From Dactylellina haptotyla (taxonomy: Eukaryota; Ascomycota; Orbiliomycetes; Orbiliales; Orbiliaceae), in the NCBI GenBank assembly GCA_031310005.1, contig CM062388.1:2418001-2482000 (forward strand): a stretch of 64,000 nt of DNA. The letters run 5' to 3'. The notes under the pieces are model-generated. The model searched no databases and was not told where the DNA came from. It worked only from the letters and a program-made list of their open reading frames with translations. The translations under genes and the position numbers were made by a program. This document shows positions 21,943 to 34,497 of the stretch, in pieces. The stretch's first letter is position 1. Each line of letters begins with the position of its first letter.

Positions 21943-23221
21943 AGCGCTGGACGTATATAGTTTATTCTGCGTTTAGTGGTCGTAACTTCAATTTCTTCGT
22001 ATACACGTATCACAGTAATATCGATTGATCGACAGGTAGTATTCCTCAATTTAGATAGTAAAAAATGAATGAAAAGAATGAGGAGGCTCAAAAAAGAGCG
22101 GAGAGTGATTACTGAGGAGCAAAGAGAAGCCTGCGCAACCATGGGGAGGCTAACAAGGTGTGAACTATATACCCTTCCTTCCTACCATCTTTTCGCAAAT
22201 GAAAAGTAACAAGATATACTGGACTGGATACCTGCTCCATCCTACCTGGACGATCTCCATGCTCGCAATCGAAAATCCTACCGCTACAACCTTCGATTTC
22301 ACATGTTTCTTCCACGAGATTGAAAAAGAATTTTTCATTTTTGTTAGTAAGATTAGCGGTGGTACCCCAGATTTCCATTTGTTAGACGATTCCTCCTTCT
22401 GGTAGCCTTAGCCGTTTCCCCAGGCCTGCCCAGCTTCTGATTCCGCACGGAAAGTGACAGGTACGAAGCAGGTCTTTACCGCATTGACGTCTAGATCCAG
22501 GTGGTACCTGGCGGGTTGCCGAAACAGAAAGAAGGAATATCAAATGCTCCCAACTCCTCCCCATGCTAATCGCTTTCGGTTCTCGGTTTTTTCCCACTTT
22601 CTTCCAACGCGAGGAGTGTAAATACAAATACCGCAGGTGTGACGTTTGGTGGATTTCTCCGAAAGATAACAGGGCTCGCCTTTCGCTGCTTGTTTTTTTG
22701 CGAGGTTAAGCTTAAACCCCTGCCCGGGCGAGGTGCGGACCTGCCGAAAAGCGGATAGATGGACATGGTGACTAGGAAAAAAACTTTCCGATGCCATGTT
22801 TTTTCGGGCTGGGCGATGCGGAGTGTGAGGGTAGCGTGTGAGGAATTCTGTTTATCAGTCAGAAGGGAAGCAGGTTGGCCGAGGGAGAATCAATGGAGGG
22901 AACGGTAAGATGATTTCATGGGTTGCAGGCTGTAACCATCTGTGTTACACTAACGATGCCGATTAATGTTCCGAGTTTGGTAATTTCCGGATTTGGGTGT
23001 CGGCAAACCAGACCTTCGAGAACTTATCAACCGTGATATTAATTTCTACGAGAATGTGGAATATTCAGATAAGTTTCATAAATTAAATTATAACTATCAC
23101 AAATTCGCTCAATTATCAAAATATAATGCTAAACCCGCGCTTCCAAACACCAAATATATGCTACCAAAACATTAAATTTCCACCATATATACCCAAGCGC
23201 GCAGCGTAATAAACGAGTATA
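21943..23221. other. Intergenic, transporter promoter side
   Basis: This is the upstream region of the transporter gene and the 3' flank of the long low-complexity gene. No coding frame or clear repeat was seen. Confidence 0.45.
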
Positions 23222-26200
23222 TTAATAATAACTATCCCACCCAAAACTAACCGCGTTCGCACTGAGCTTATACTCAGGTTTATCAGCAGTATCATAACTA
23301 TGCCCTTCCCGTCTATTCAGATCCTCTGTATCCTCCCCTTGCTGCATACCCGGCGGCAATGGTAGCTCTGGTAGCTCTGCAATCATGGGGTTCATATCAT
23401 ACGGCGACTTGGTGTTATTCGAATGCGCGAAACCCGTAGATCCCGGCATTTCCATTATGTGTGAGGGGGGTTGCGGGAGCGGTGGGATTTGTGGGTATGA
23501 TGTTTGTTGGTTATACGCGGACGCTGATTGAGGGGTGTTGGGTGTAGCTGGGAAAGTATTCGCGTGATGTAGCTGCTGCGGGGGCGGCTGCGTGTAGTTC
23601 ATTTGGTATTGTTGCTGCTGCTGCTGCTGCTGCAGGGTAGTCTGAGGGAATGATTGGTGGATCTTTGTAACCGTTGGGGTAGAAGTTTCGTGGAATAGAT
23701 GCGGGGCATGGATGGCTTGGTTCGCAATCGTGCTATGATGACCTGCTTGCTGGTTTTGGAATTGCGATGTTGGCGGCTGGTGGGCTACCATATTCGTAGT
23801 TGTGCCTGCGGGAGCCATGTTTGCAGTTGGCGTGTGAAAGGAAGCGGGGAGAGAGCCCTTTCTGACAGTGAGACCTGGAACGTCGACGCCTGGTGCAACG
23901 TTTTCGAAGTATCCTTTTGGAATCTCGGGTGGGGTCGGAGGGAGGTTCTGCTGGGGTAGTGCTGCCTGCTTGGGCAGCCCTGAAGGCGCTATTGGAGCAA
24001 CAGGTGCTGGCGGGATGTCCAGCGGGGCGACTGACTCCTGAGCTGGGAAAGACGGCGGGGGTGGGGGTTGACCGAATGGAAGAGAAGGTGGGGGCGGCGG
24101 CGGAGCGAATGCTGGATTAGTGAAAATAGTCTCATGAGATTTTGGCTGCTTCTGCGTCAACGGTTCCGTTTCATGGGCCGTGGGCTCTTCTACTAGCGGT
24201 TCCGGTTCTCCAGAGTTAAATTTACGCCGCTGGACAGCCTTGAGAGGAGGCGGTTTCCAGCCCTCCGGTTCCTCTTCCGCAATTTCAGTGGGCGTAGGTT
24301 GCGGTGTAAAGTTCTGTTGTGGTGCCGCCCCGGGGTTCTGCTGATAACCTTGCTGGGGAGCATTCTGAAAGTTCGGGTGACGGATAGGCTGCTGAGGGTG
24401 TGCGGGCTGGTTGAAACCTATGTTCGCCATGTTTTGAGCGTGCGACGGCGGTATCATCATTGATACCGGCCGCTGGACGGGCTTCCTCGACGGGAAGCGC
24501 TGGACCAGAGAAGACGACCTCTGAGGCTGGTTTGCACTTTGAGCGGATGACTGCGGCTGGCCCCAGGAATTCGAATGCGGCGGCATGTGAGGATGAGCCG
24601 GCGGCTGTTGCGCGCTACCAATCTCGACCGCATCGGACGGAAGACTGACGACGCTCCATCTGTGAGACGGCGGCTGGTGATTCTGGCCGTTGAATGAAGT
24701 CCGCGCAGGTGGGCTCTGCGGGTAGGATATCGGTACTGGCGAGTTGAATTGTGGGTCAGGCTTGGAGAACCCAGCGGCGCCGTCCATTTCATAAAAGTTC
24801 GTCTGCGGTTGCCTCGCTGGTGGTTGGTTGAAGCCTCCCTGCGTCGTAGAATCGACAACTTGCGGTGCAAACACAGAGCTTGTCCGTGAGAGTCTGTTCT
24901 TCTTGCTATCAATTGAAGAGGGCGAGGTTGGATTGACCTGATTATTCGGCACCTCATGCGCCTCAGGTTGATTCTGTAGCTTGACGCCCGGCGGCAGGTT
25001 TATCTGGACCTTTGGTTCCTCCAGCTCCTGGGCGTCCGGATACTTCGATCCGTTCTGTAGGCCCTGCAGCTTGTCTCGGTCTTGTTGTTCCTCTCTCCTC
25101 TTAGCCTCGATACGGCTCTTCTCCCTCCGCTGGACGGCTTGCAGGGCTGCCAGCTTGCGCTTCGACATCTGTTCGAGCTGCTTGGGGTCTGCCTGCACAC
25201 GTTGAGTCGGGGCGGAGGCGGTGTTCACGACAGAATTATACGGCGGCGGGGCGCCAATGGCCGCATTCGGGTCCACGGGAGCCTGGCCGATATAGCTCGC
25301 ATTTTGGACCGACACCCCGGGGCCACCGGAGAACACCTGTTGCTGGAACTGAGAGGGTGCGCAGGGAGCCGGCCCCAGTGTCGCTGGGACGTTTCCGGGC
25401 ACTTTATGTGCATGATGGACAACGGGACTCGTCGGGCTGGCGACCCCTCTCCCAGCTCCCGGGAGGCGTATTGCGCCCCTCGCTCTCGCAGCGCCTCTGC
25501 CTCTGGTCGCAACAGGGGCGTAGGCTTGCTGGGGAACGGCGGCGACTGCTCCTCCTCGCCCTCGTCCGCGGGGGGCACCTCTCCCTCTGGCCGGTGCTCC
25601 TCTTACAGCGTAGTGTACCCCAGCTGGCGCGGTAGCTGAATGCATCAACGGCGGCGGACACCCGGCACCAGCGCCGACGGTCCCAAAACTCTGTGAATGC
25701 GGCCTTCCCCTCAAAGCCGGTCCTCCCCGACCCCTCTGAGGTTGGGGTGGGTGCGCGCCTCTCAACGGTGCACCGTAGATGGCACCAGCACTGGCACCTC
25801 TGCCTCTCGCAGCAGCCCCTCCCCGTCCTCTCGCCTTCTTTACAGCCAGTGCAGCCCCTCCAACCAAAGCAGCTCCCGCGACTGCCGCCCCACCGACGGC
25901 GAAGGCAGTTCCCAAGCCGCGATGCGATGCGCCTTTATGTTTCCCGTGGCCTCCGTGTCCACCGTGCCCAGCGTGCTCCTCGGGTTCTTGAGGGTCCTCG
26001 TAATGCCCGTAAGTCGTCGGCTCTTGGTATTGTGCGTCCTGTTGACTATAATCGTATCCAGAGCCGTCATCCTGATCATAATAGGAGTTGCTTTCACCGT
26101 CGTCGTATGTTTCGTACGTCGTAGGTTCTTCGTAATATCCGTCCCCCGCATCCTGGCCAATGTAATTCGCGCTGTCATCGTAGTACTCTTCTTCTTCATA

Positions 26201-26461
26201 CGCCTCCTCGTACGCCTCCTCTTCATAGTACTCTTCCTCAGCGTAAGCTTCTTCTTCGATAGCGTACTCTTCTGCAGCTACCTCCTCGTCACCGCCGTCA
26301 TCGCCACCGTCGTCACCATCATCATCGCCACAGTCACCGTCCTCGTCAAAAGCGCCGGCTACCAGGCTCAGAGCTTTACCGGCACCACTACCCTTGCCGG
26401 TGAAGCTTTTGAGGGCAGCTGCGCCGAGTTTTACACCAGCAGACAGAAAGAAATCCTCCAT
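23222..26461 (-). CDS. 1,079-aa disordered protein with acidic, RGG and polyQ parts
   Basis: The frame is a single exon of 1,080 codons. The ATG at 26461 is preferred over the in-frame one at 26515 because it starts a helical head (MEDFFLSAGVKLGAAALKSF) of the kind seen in fungal proteins with a short conserved N-terminal motif. An acidic Asp/Glu/Tyr stretch (roughly residues 35-145) follows, then a His/Gly patch (HAGHGGHGGHGKHK), a hydrophobic Ala/Gly/Val segment that may dip into a membrane (AFAVGGAAVAGAALVGGAAL), and RG-rich repeats (RGRGAPRGRGRGG). A charged coiled coil (RKLAALQAVQRREKSRIEAK), long Pro/Gln/Asn disorder and eight consecutive glutamines follow. RGG and polyQ parts suggest RNA or condensate association, but this is inference only. 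No enzyme domain is visible. Confidence 0.8.
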   Translation of the reverse strand: MEDFFLSAGVKLGAAALKSFTGKGSGAGKALSLVAGAFDEDGDCGDDDGDDGGDDGGDEEVAAEEYAIEEEAYAEEEYYEEEAYEEAYEEEEYYDDSANYIGQDAGDGYYEEPTTYETYDDGESNSYYDQDDGSGYDYSQQDAQYQEPTTYGHYEDPQEPEEHAGHGGHGGHGKHKGASHRGLGTAFAVGGAAVAGAALVGGAALAVKKARGRGGAAARGRGASAGAIYGAPLRGAHPPQPQRGRGGPALRGRPHSQSFGTVGAGAGCPPPLMHSATAPAGVHYAVRGAPARGRGAPRGRGRGGAVAAVPQQAYAPVATRGRGAARARGAIRLPGAGRGVASPTSPVVHHAHKVPGNVPATLGPAPCAPSQFQQQVFSGGPGVSVQNASYIGQAPVDPNAAIGAPPPYNSVVNTASAPTQRVQADPKQLEQMSKRKLAALQAVQRREKSRIEAKRREEQQDRDKLQGLQNGSKYPDAQELEEPKVQINLPPGVKLQNQPEAHEVPNNQVNPTSPSSIDSKKNRLSRTSSVFAPQVVDSTTQGGFNQPPARQPQTNFYEMDGAAGFSKPDPQFNSPVPISYPQSPPARTSFNGQNHQPPSHRWSVVSLPSDAVEIGSAQQPPAHPHMPPHSNSWGQPQSSAQSANQPQRSSSLVQRFPSRKPVQRPVSMMIPPSHAQNMANIGFNQPAHPQQPIRHPNFQNAPQQGYQQNPGAAPQQNFTPQPTPTEIAEEEPEGWKPPPLKAVQRRKFNSGEPEPLVEEPTAHETEPLTQKQPKSHETIFTNPAFAPPPPPPSLPFGQPPPPPSFPAQESVAPLDIPPAPVAPIAPSGLPKQAALPQQNLPPTPPEIPKGYFENVAPGVDVPGLTVRKGSLPASFHTPTANMAPAGTTTNMVAHQPPTSQFQNQQAGHHSTIANQAIHAPHLFHETSTPTVTKIHQSFPQTTLQQQQQQQQYQMNYTQPPPQQLHHANTFPATPNTPQSASAYNQQTSYPQIPPLPQPPSHIMEMPGSTGFAHSNNTKSPYDMNPMIAELPELPLPPGMQQGEDTEDLNRREGHSYDTADKPEYKLSANAVSFGWDSYY

Positions 26462-27810
26462 TGCTCTGACAGGGACTACAAGCAGATACGAAGTCCGAGT
26501 GTCTGTGGCTACCAATCAATTGTCTGTGTAGTTGTATCGTAAATGTATCGCGGGATCGAACAATTGCGTTGTCGTTCACATTCCAACGCTATTACGGCCG
26601 CATCTATCCGCGTTGAATATCGAAAGTCCACTGCGTCGCGTACGTATGACCGGAATGCAAAGATATAGCTGGTATTAATACCAGTACGTCGTCAGAGGCC
26701 GGGAATATGGTATTATGGGGACTATCAAGAATCAGGAGAGTCGGTATCAAACCGGGAGCAGACGAGGCTATGAACTCCTCCAGTGCGGCTAACCAGCATT
26801 AAGTTTGCCCCTCGCAGAATCCCTATTCATATGATGGGCTCCCGTATTCCAAATCGCCCAGCCAATTCGGGATCCACCATGCGCTATGCGGCTCCAAGGT
26901 CCTTCTTTCAGCCCCACCTTAGTCCTCAAGTCCCCAGCCAGCGGGGGAGGCCAGCTGGTCGGAATCGAAATGAAATGAACTCGGAATGTCGCATTGGTAC
27001 AGGCCACAATCCCGCCAGCGCTTCCGCTGCTTAACTGCAGACAGTCATGCCACCAACATTGGTCGAAATTTGGGGCGAGGCTGCGGGCTTTCCTTCTGAG
27101 AATCTGTGCGAGGAGCGTTTCGAGCTTCAGCCGTTCCGCACTATTCCCGTTTCAAACATACGGGCTTGCCTGCTATTTGAAGGCAAAAACCTGCGATACC
27201 TTTTTATTTTTGAATCTTGCGTGATACTCTTAAGAAACATCTTGTAGAAGGACATTTTATTTTTGCCTCTTTTTAGTTATCCCGTCCTTTTCACTGTTCA
27301 TTCGGTGGAATGTAAATGTGAGAGGTACAGCTAGCCAGGTGCGAATCAAATGGGGTCAAAAAAAGTGTCCGACCTACATACCAAGCAAAGCTCCAAGCTG
27401 GCCCATTCCATTGGACTCGACTAGCGAAGAGCTAACTTGAAACCGCGGGATCAAAGAACAAAAATACCCCCAGCCCACGCGTCCCGACCAATTTAGGTCA
27501 CTTTTCAAAGGGTCGAAGTCCAGGCTCTTTTACTTGAAAAAAAAAGTCGCCTGGTGGACCGAGAAGACCAAAGGCGCATCTGCAAATGCGGCTCTTCGCA
27601 GGTTCGAATTAATATTCGAGGCTGAGATAAAACTTAAGATCGAGACTTTCCCCCGTGCACGCCCGCTTCCTCTCAGCATTTCCCCAGATTTTTTTGATTC
27701 CTTTATCGACGCTGCTCCAGAATATCGGTCCTTCAGGGATCTAAACGATTCGCTTCGAATTCCGATATCTTTAATATCCCGATTCAGAAGATACAGCTCC
27801 GCAACAAAAA
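26462..27810. other. Divergent promoter region
   Basis: This separates two genes pointing away from each other and should hold both promoters. No supported gene; short frames are not coding-like. Confidence 0.45.
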
Positions 27811-29291
27811 ATGGCTACCGTCGATCCGAATAATCCGACGACCCTGAATTCGATCTACTCCGTCGGACAGCAAGCCGGTCCCACCCCGACTTCATCCTCG
27901 ATACCAGCGTATTCCGACTCAGCGGATAAAAACCTAATAGGCACCTGCCGACTCACAAACTTCACAGACGCAACGGGACAAGGAATATTCAGTAACTCCT
28001 TCCGATGCGAGAAACTCATCGCTGCGAGTTCGGTGAAAAGTAACGGCGGAGCGATCGCTGCTGCTGTTGTATTCGCACTACTATTCGCTGCCGCGGCGGG
28101 GTTGCTAGTGTTCGTGTGGTGGAGGAGTCGAAGGATTAATGGTGCCGGTACTTACACCTTCTCACATGCATTAATCGCATGTCGATATATAATATATCAA
28201 AGCATAAAATACACTAACGTTGAGATACCGTCCAGTAGGAAATACAGCATACCCCCTAAAAGAAAACCCAGAACATCCCCAAAACGCCTCGGAACTTTCA
28301 AGTCTACAGCACCAACTATCCCTGGAACGACGCCGGGTCGGCGATCTCCAAGCCGCGCTGCTCTCGCAATCATCGCAATCCGCAGGCGCAGGATGGAGCA
28401 GCGCGCAACCAAAGGACGACCGGGAAGTCAAACGCTCCTTCGCCGCGATCTTTGGCGAGATTAAAGACTTTGCGGGTAATTACTATCGTGGCAGCAGGGC
28501 GGTGAATCCAGCGGACATCAGAGGCGAGCTAGACGATATCCTCAACGAATGCATCACTTCGTGGGATAAATCGCTCGCAGACCAGAAGGGACGTATGCTC
28601 CTCGTTCGGATTATCGTCGGTGAAATTCTAAGAAGGGCCTGGGTGGACGGGGAGTTTATGGGACGAAAAGTCGGGAAGGCAGTACATGTCGTTGAGCGGG
28701 AGGTTACAAGCAGTGGTACGTATTATTTATATATATTCACTCACAATATTAATAAGCTAGCTATAAGTACGAGAATGCTAACTTGATACTTTTACCCGAA
28801 TAGCGAGCGTTCAGCAAGCGCAGCTCTGGCGTCTACAAACTCTCACACCGTTAATCAACACCATCGACTCCGCGTCTCGCAAGAAGAACGTCACGGCGAT
28901 AACAGACCACATCGTCACCCTTTTGGAACCGTTCGCCCAACAGCAGAATCAGTCGGCTGCGAAGAAATATCTAGAGAATACGGTCACCCGATTGAGCGCG
29001 CTGTATTTCTCCCTGTCGATGCAGAATGCGTGGTACGAGATAACTCCGTACTTCACGCTCTCCGGAACGCAAATCAACAGCGAGGACGCGGTGTACGAGC
29101 ATGCTACGTGTGATGATGTCGAGCAGCGGTTCGATACAGGTACTGGACAAGATGGGAGGGAGTGGAGCGCTGCTGAGGGGAGAGAGGTTAGGGGATTTGT
29201 GTTCCCCGCTGTGATCAAGCATGGGGACGGGAGAGGTGGCGGGTGGGAAGATGGGGTTGTCGTTGTTTTCAAGGCACAGGTTGTGCTATGA
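27811..29291 (+). CDS. Single-pass membrane protein with a helical C-terminal domain
   Basis: Three exons (27811-28147, 28236-28715, 28804-29291) sum to 1,305 nt or 434 residues; both introns are 88 nt and phase 1. The N-terminal ~75 residues are Ser/Thr-rich with two cysteines (GTCRLTNFTD...SFRCEK) and lack a cleavable signal. One strong membrane helix follows (GGAIAAAVVFALLFAAAAGL) with a WWRSRR stop-transfer, so the N-terminus faces out. After a linker a helical domain begins (EVKRSFAAIFGEIKDFAGNY) and includes LDDILNECITSWDKSLADQK and RIIVGEILRRAWVDGEFMG. This domain resembles regions seen in many uncharacterised fungal proteins that start with an outer segment and one helix. Surface sensing is a guess. 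No enzymatic motif was found. Confidence 0.8.
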
Positions 29292-32200
29292 CAGAGTATT
29301 GACTAGCATGATGGTCCGTCGCTCTATGAATTCATAGTTTTTAATGGATAATGTATTATGATGCAATTTACCTCGCAATGATGAGACATTTGATATAACA
29401 AGGGATCTGTGATCTGAAGCGTTAATCATTCAATGTGCGTATCCCGGCTACGTGTGCGGTCCGTCTACTCGCAGGACGTATGTATTTTTGATCTGTCGGT
29501 TAGTCAAATGGCGAGCGCCCCGGATTAGGCATGAGCGGTAGAATGCCGCTCTGTTCCCTAGATAACCAAGTATATGCGTATAACATATGTTCCAGTTACA
29601 GGTTAAAAGGTGTTAATAATGCATCATCCTAGAATTTTCTAACAATAGTTTATATCAACCTCGCGTTTCTACCATGCGATTTGGTAAAGCTAGCTAGAAT
29701 AGTAAAGAGCGGACCAAGTTGACCAGTATAATAAATAATACATTAGTATTTCGCCCAGCTCTCACCCTAGTCTCGTATTATCGTTTGTCCTAGCTCGACC
29801 TCGAGCTGAATATGAACGATCAAAAGCGCAACCGCACCAATTCCCTCTTCCAATTTTAAAAACTCTTTTACCCCCGAAATCGCGACAAACTCATTTTAGT
29901 AAACCAAGCCATCCAAGAGCTCACATGAACACATTCTCTACCAAGCGTCTAGATTTGACAGCGGAACGGCAGCGGGGACGCACACCATTTATTTCTCCCC
30001 CTTCGCTCCCACGTTTTCAGCCTCACCATCGCGTTTCTTGGAAGTTAGGTGTTGAGTCTGTGGTAACTTTCCCGACTGGGACGCACTTCAGGACCAACAC
30101 ATTGAACCTCGGCACGGGGCTCGGCATCATTTCAGCGGAAGCTAACAGAGAGGTACCAAACCAGGCCTCAAATGATCATGCAAAGCGAAGGATCATTAAA
30201 ATCCCTTGATATTGATATTCGACACACGGCGAGCTCGATACGGATCGTTTAGCCGCCATTGCGAGGCTGGGTTCATTTTTTTTTTTGATTATTAATTATT
30301 CTTGAAGTTCACGGATATAGTGGGTTCCGAAGCCCGACGTGTTCAATCATAACATTCACGAGGTTTTCAGGGTATCGACTGTCGAGTGGGAAAGGATCGC
30401 GCACTGGGAGTATCCATTATCAAATCGCAACTGCTGGAAATCTTAGCAGCGGCTGAACAGATGTTTTTGATCTCGCGAAAATCATAAGACAAAACATGAC
30501 TACTATCGGTTGCAATGTGCAGCTGCCCGTTAAGGGAACATTAATCGATTTGATCTCGTCATCCGAGGGCATGGCGGCCGCAATCGTGCGTCTGAAACTT
30601 CCGGGGCGAGGTAGAAAATAGAAAAGCAAAAGCTTATCTCGTGAACGGCATATTGGAGGGAATGAAAACGGCCGTCCCTAAAGGTTTCGAATTCTCGGTG
30701 CCCTGTTTTCGGTATCTTTCGGATGCTTTTTGATCCTTCAAAAGTGTATTTTTCCGATTCCAGTAGCTTTGCAGTGAGGAATTCCAAATTATTCGGAGGG
30801 AAGAAGTGGGTACTTTGGGTTTCAGTTTATTTTTCTTCGGTGTTCGTTAGACTGGTTTGTGCAATCACGATTGGGGGATCTGGGTTAGTAATGTGGGTGG
30901 GGAGTGTTGGGCAGCGGGTTTAGACGAGGTGATCGGAGCATCCCCAACGATTGAATTGAGTGGAAATTGAGGTGAAAGTTTATCGGGAATGCTGATTCTC
31001 ATGGGGTTTAAAAATCTCAACGGAGACATTTGATGAACCTTGAGAGACACCAGGTTCAATGAGAGTGACCTTAATTTCAATAATTTTTTCCTATTGTTGA
31101 AAAAAAAAGTTCAAATATCCTAGCCTGGTTTCTACGCGGCTCGAGCTCCCAAGCTTGAGCTGTACGAAAGCAAAAAGCTGCGACAAACTGTGGAGACAAT
31201 GGAGCAACTAGCCTGCAGGGAAAAAAGAGGCTGAACAGAAGAAGAAAAAGTTGCGACGGGGAACATGGGTGTCTTGGCAAAGACTAGGACTCGACATCAT
31301 TTGCTTCCAATTTTGGACTTTGAACTTTCGAGCCAGGCGAGAGAAACTTGATTTTGCCTTTAATTTTTGTCGTCGACCGGGGGTGTTTTTTTGTTGCAGA
31401 CCATAACTCGGTATCCTCGCGACAAACACTGATGAGGAATTCCGCCATACCGTCTATCGTATCGATATGAAGGATGGACAAGATGAGGGGTATAACGTTA
31501 GATGTAGCCTTGGGTATAAGCTTGGTATAAGATGACACTCGGCGCTCTCGCCATTCGGAAGCCGAAGCCTCGAACGAGAGACACAGCATTCCTTCATGGC
31601 GTCGGATATGCCCTTTGCTACCCCCGCCGCCTCTTTTCACTGTTTAAATTGGGATCGCCGGAAACTCGTCAACATGGGTTTTTAGGAAACCATGAATCAA
31701 TAAATCAGCAGACACCCTCGTAGGAGCGCCCTAGGGTGTATGGTTCGGAGACGATGGCTTTTTAATACCACATCAGAAATATTAGTGCACGAGAATCCCG
31801 CTTGGGAGTGATAATGATATGATGGATACCATCTCAGAGCGGTGAACACTGTTTGTAGGAAATATCTCTTTTGGCGGTAGTTCGTACGTCGTATCGTACG
31901 TGAGCTTTCGGAGTCCGTAACGTCGGGAGAAGGCTATGTGAATCAAATAGATTGGGAAGATGTGTCACTGTGTGCGCTTCCAATGACGAGGCTGCAGAGG
32001 CTTGTAACAAAGGAAAAAAAAAAAAGAACCGAAAAGCAGCTAGCAGCAGTGAAGAAAAGTGGCCCCACACCTGGTTCGTAGCAGATTCCATTGGCAAAAA
32101 TCCTCCAGATCCCTGATTGGAGGGGTTCTTGCAGGCTTGCAGCACGGCTTGCAGGGGAGGAGAAAGAAGAAAAGTCAAACTGTGCAATTAATTACACCTG

Positions 32201-32577
32201 TGCTTGCTTCTGTGCTTAGCCCGACTGGCGTAGGAGAAAGAAAGGAACTGAACCAAGGCGGCGTCATCGGTTCTCCGCCTTTAAATAAGAACCAGGCTGG
32301 GCGCTACTTTTGTTCGCTTTTTCTTCATTTTAAGACTTCTTTTTTTTTTTCAATCTCTCCAACCAGAGAATATCAATACCAGTCGCCAGACTAGCACGAG
32401 CGAAGTGAGTTTATATACGGTCGCGTGCATTATAATTTTATAATCGCGACCAGCGTCTTTACCCGTCCGCCAGGCTTGCAGGAGATTTCGACCAGCATCA
32501 GAAGAGCTAACAAGCGACCGATCCAGCAGAACAGAAAAACAACAGTTAAAGAGAAAGGAAATCAGAAATCCGACAAG
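29292..32577. other. Intergenic, 3.3 kb without supported gene
   Basis: No frame here has good codon quality or splice partners. Homopolymer runs occur near 30278-30290, 32009-32022 and 32338-32350. The last 200 bases are the leader of the MARVEL gene. Confidence 0.45.
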
Positions 32578-33658
32578 ATGACCGCTAGCAGCGTCTGGCC
32601 GTTCATTCCGTTTATGGCCCTTCGCGGCGCCCAAGTCTTCTTCGCCATCATCGTCCTCGGTCTTTCTGGCTACGTCGGCGGACAAGCTGGATCTGCCTGG
32701 TGAGTAATAGTGTTATCCCCCGGAGCCAGGTTTTGCAGGTTTTGCGGGCTGGTTGGCGACGGACAACGCACGAAAGAAGGAGGAGGCTGGGAAATGCGTC
32801 CGGGTGGTTTTAGCTTAGCGAAGACACCCGGATCCGAACAGCGATCAACCGCAAAAACACCCTCCCGTGATCTTGCGACCTCGTGGTTTTCTGGATCGTG
32901 AATGCATGAAATAGGATATTGAGTAGAATATAGTTGCTAACTGTGATTGAAAAAGGTCTCCTTGGTTTGCCCTAGTCACCGCCATCTTCACCCTCATTGG
33001 CGCCGGTGGCCTTATCGCGGCCTTCTTCGTCGCCCCGGCCTTCACCGCCCCAATCATCACCCTCGGGATCGATGCCTTCCTCTTCCTCTTCTGGCTCATC
33101 TCCCTCGGTGGGTTTGCCGACCAATGGGGCTTCGTTCTCAGTTCCAGCTACTGCTACGGCAATATCTGCGGTTCTATCAAGGGTAACATGGCCATGATCG
33201 TTTTCGAATTGTAAGTTCCGTCTTCCAAATGCTCAATTGGCTGCACTTATAAATATTCATGCATTGGAACAACACGGCTAATAACGTACAGCTTGCTCTT
33301 CCTCGCCACCCTCGTTTTCTCGGCCTGGTGGTTTTATCGTGAGCGCTCCGGAAAGTCTTCCGCAGGTGCGAACCCAGAAGGAGGCCATGCCTCTGCCGGT
33401 GCCATTGCTGGCGCCCCTACTGCGCACGGTACTTACCCGATGCAACAGCAAACCGCGCCTAACCCGGCTCCGACTGAGCCCGTCGCTTTCCCACAAGAAA
33501 GCCAGTACCAGTACCCTCCCCAGAGCCCGCCTCCTCAGCAGTACACTCAGTCCCCGCCTCCTCCAGAGGGTCAGCAGCAGTACCCTGAAATGCCGGTTCC
33601 CAACCAGCAAGGAGGGTACCAGCAGCCGTATCAGCAATACCCACCCCAGCAGCATTAA
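32578..33658 (+). CDS. MARVEL-domain membrane protein
   Basis: Three exons (32578-32699, 32956-33210, 33292-33658) give 247 residues. The first intron is long (256 nt) for this window, the second 81 nt; both are phase 2. Four membrane helices span about residues 12-30, 45-67, 72-95 and 125-145, as in MARVEL proteins that organise plasma-membrane microdomains and vesicle traffic. The loop after helix 3 holds a cysteine pair (YCYGNIC). The C-terminal hundred residues are Pro/Gln/Tyr-rich (YPPQSPPPQQYTQSPPPP) and surely disordered, a frequent feature of fungal family members. The exact role is unknown; the yeast relatives Nce102 and Fhn1 act at eisosomes, but closeness to them was not tested. 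Confidence 0.88.
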
Positions 33659-34497
33659 AATCGGAAAAACACTTATAAAACCCAGAAAAATATAGTGAAT
33701 CTAACGCTGACATGATGAAACTCTAACGTTTGCTTCTTGTTATTTGAAAAATGCACTTTTTCTGATTCCCGTTTTGTATCGTTTCTTTTTCGTTTGTTGT
33801 TTTTGCGCACGCTTATTGCATGTTGCCTTTTCAACTGTACGCTCAGGCTTTTCCTGTCGTGCAGTTCGATCGCTTTCATGCATTGAAGGGATATAGGATA
33901 TTTGGTAGAGGGGAAGAGAGAAGGAGAGAGAAAGAGGTGGATACATAATTCGCGATTCCCTAGAGTTAGAATCTGAGGATCGCACACGCTCCTTCAAAGC
34001 ATTAGGCTACGGATTTGTTAACGCGACTCCTTTTTGTAACAAATACCATGAATCGCATTCTCTCTTTTTTTCATTTTCTCTCGCAGAAACCCAGGTAGCA
34101 GCTTGTGAAGAGGAGGAAGATACGATTTTGTATATTCCGGCAACATACAAACTTTACGAATTTAATAACTTTTCACTTCAAAATCGGCAGTCGCAGTAAT
34201 TATCAACCAGCTCGTGATAAGCACGAACAATTGCAAAATTATAATCTTTAATGATGTCATGTCATCATTGTGACCCCCATCAATGTGAGACTTCTGCTTA
34301 GCAATGGCCATTGTTACACTATGATTTACAAGTCTACAGAACTTCGGGTTTTAGGTTTCGGTAGCCAATTGCCGGCTCTAGCATCTCCCTATACGGTAAT
34401 GATTAAACCCGAAATGAGCTGATAGTGAAATATCGAGATTAATAACAACAATTAGTTTCAAAGCTTAGTTCAGATACTATTGCGTGATGGGAATACC

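Noticed and set aside
25697-26542. A 281-codon plus-strand frame with very hydrophobic Val/Ile runs
   Set aside because: It is antisense to the acidic Glu/Asp codons of the long low-complexity gene, which read as Val/Ile/Phe on the other strand.
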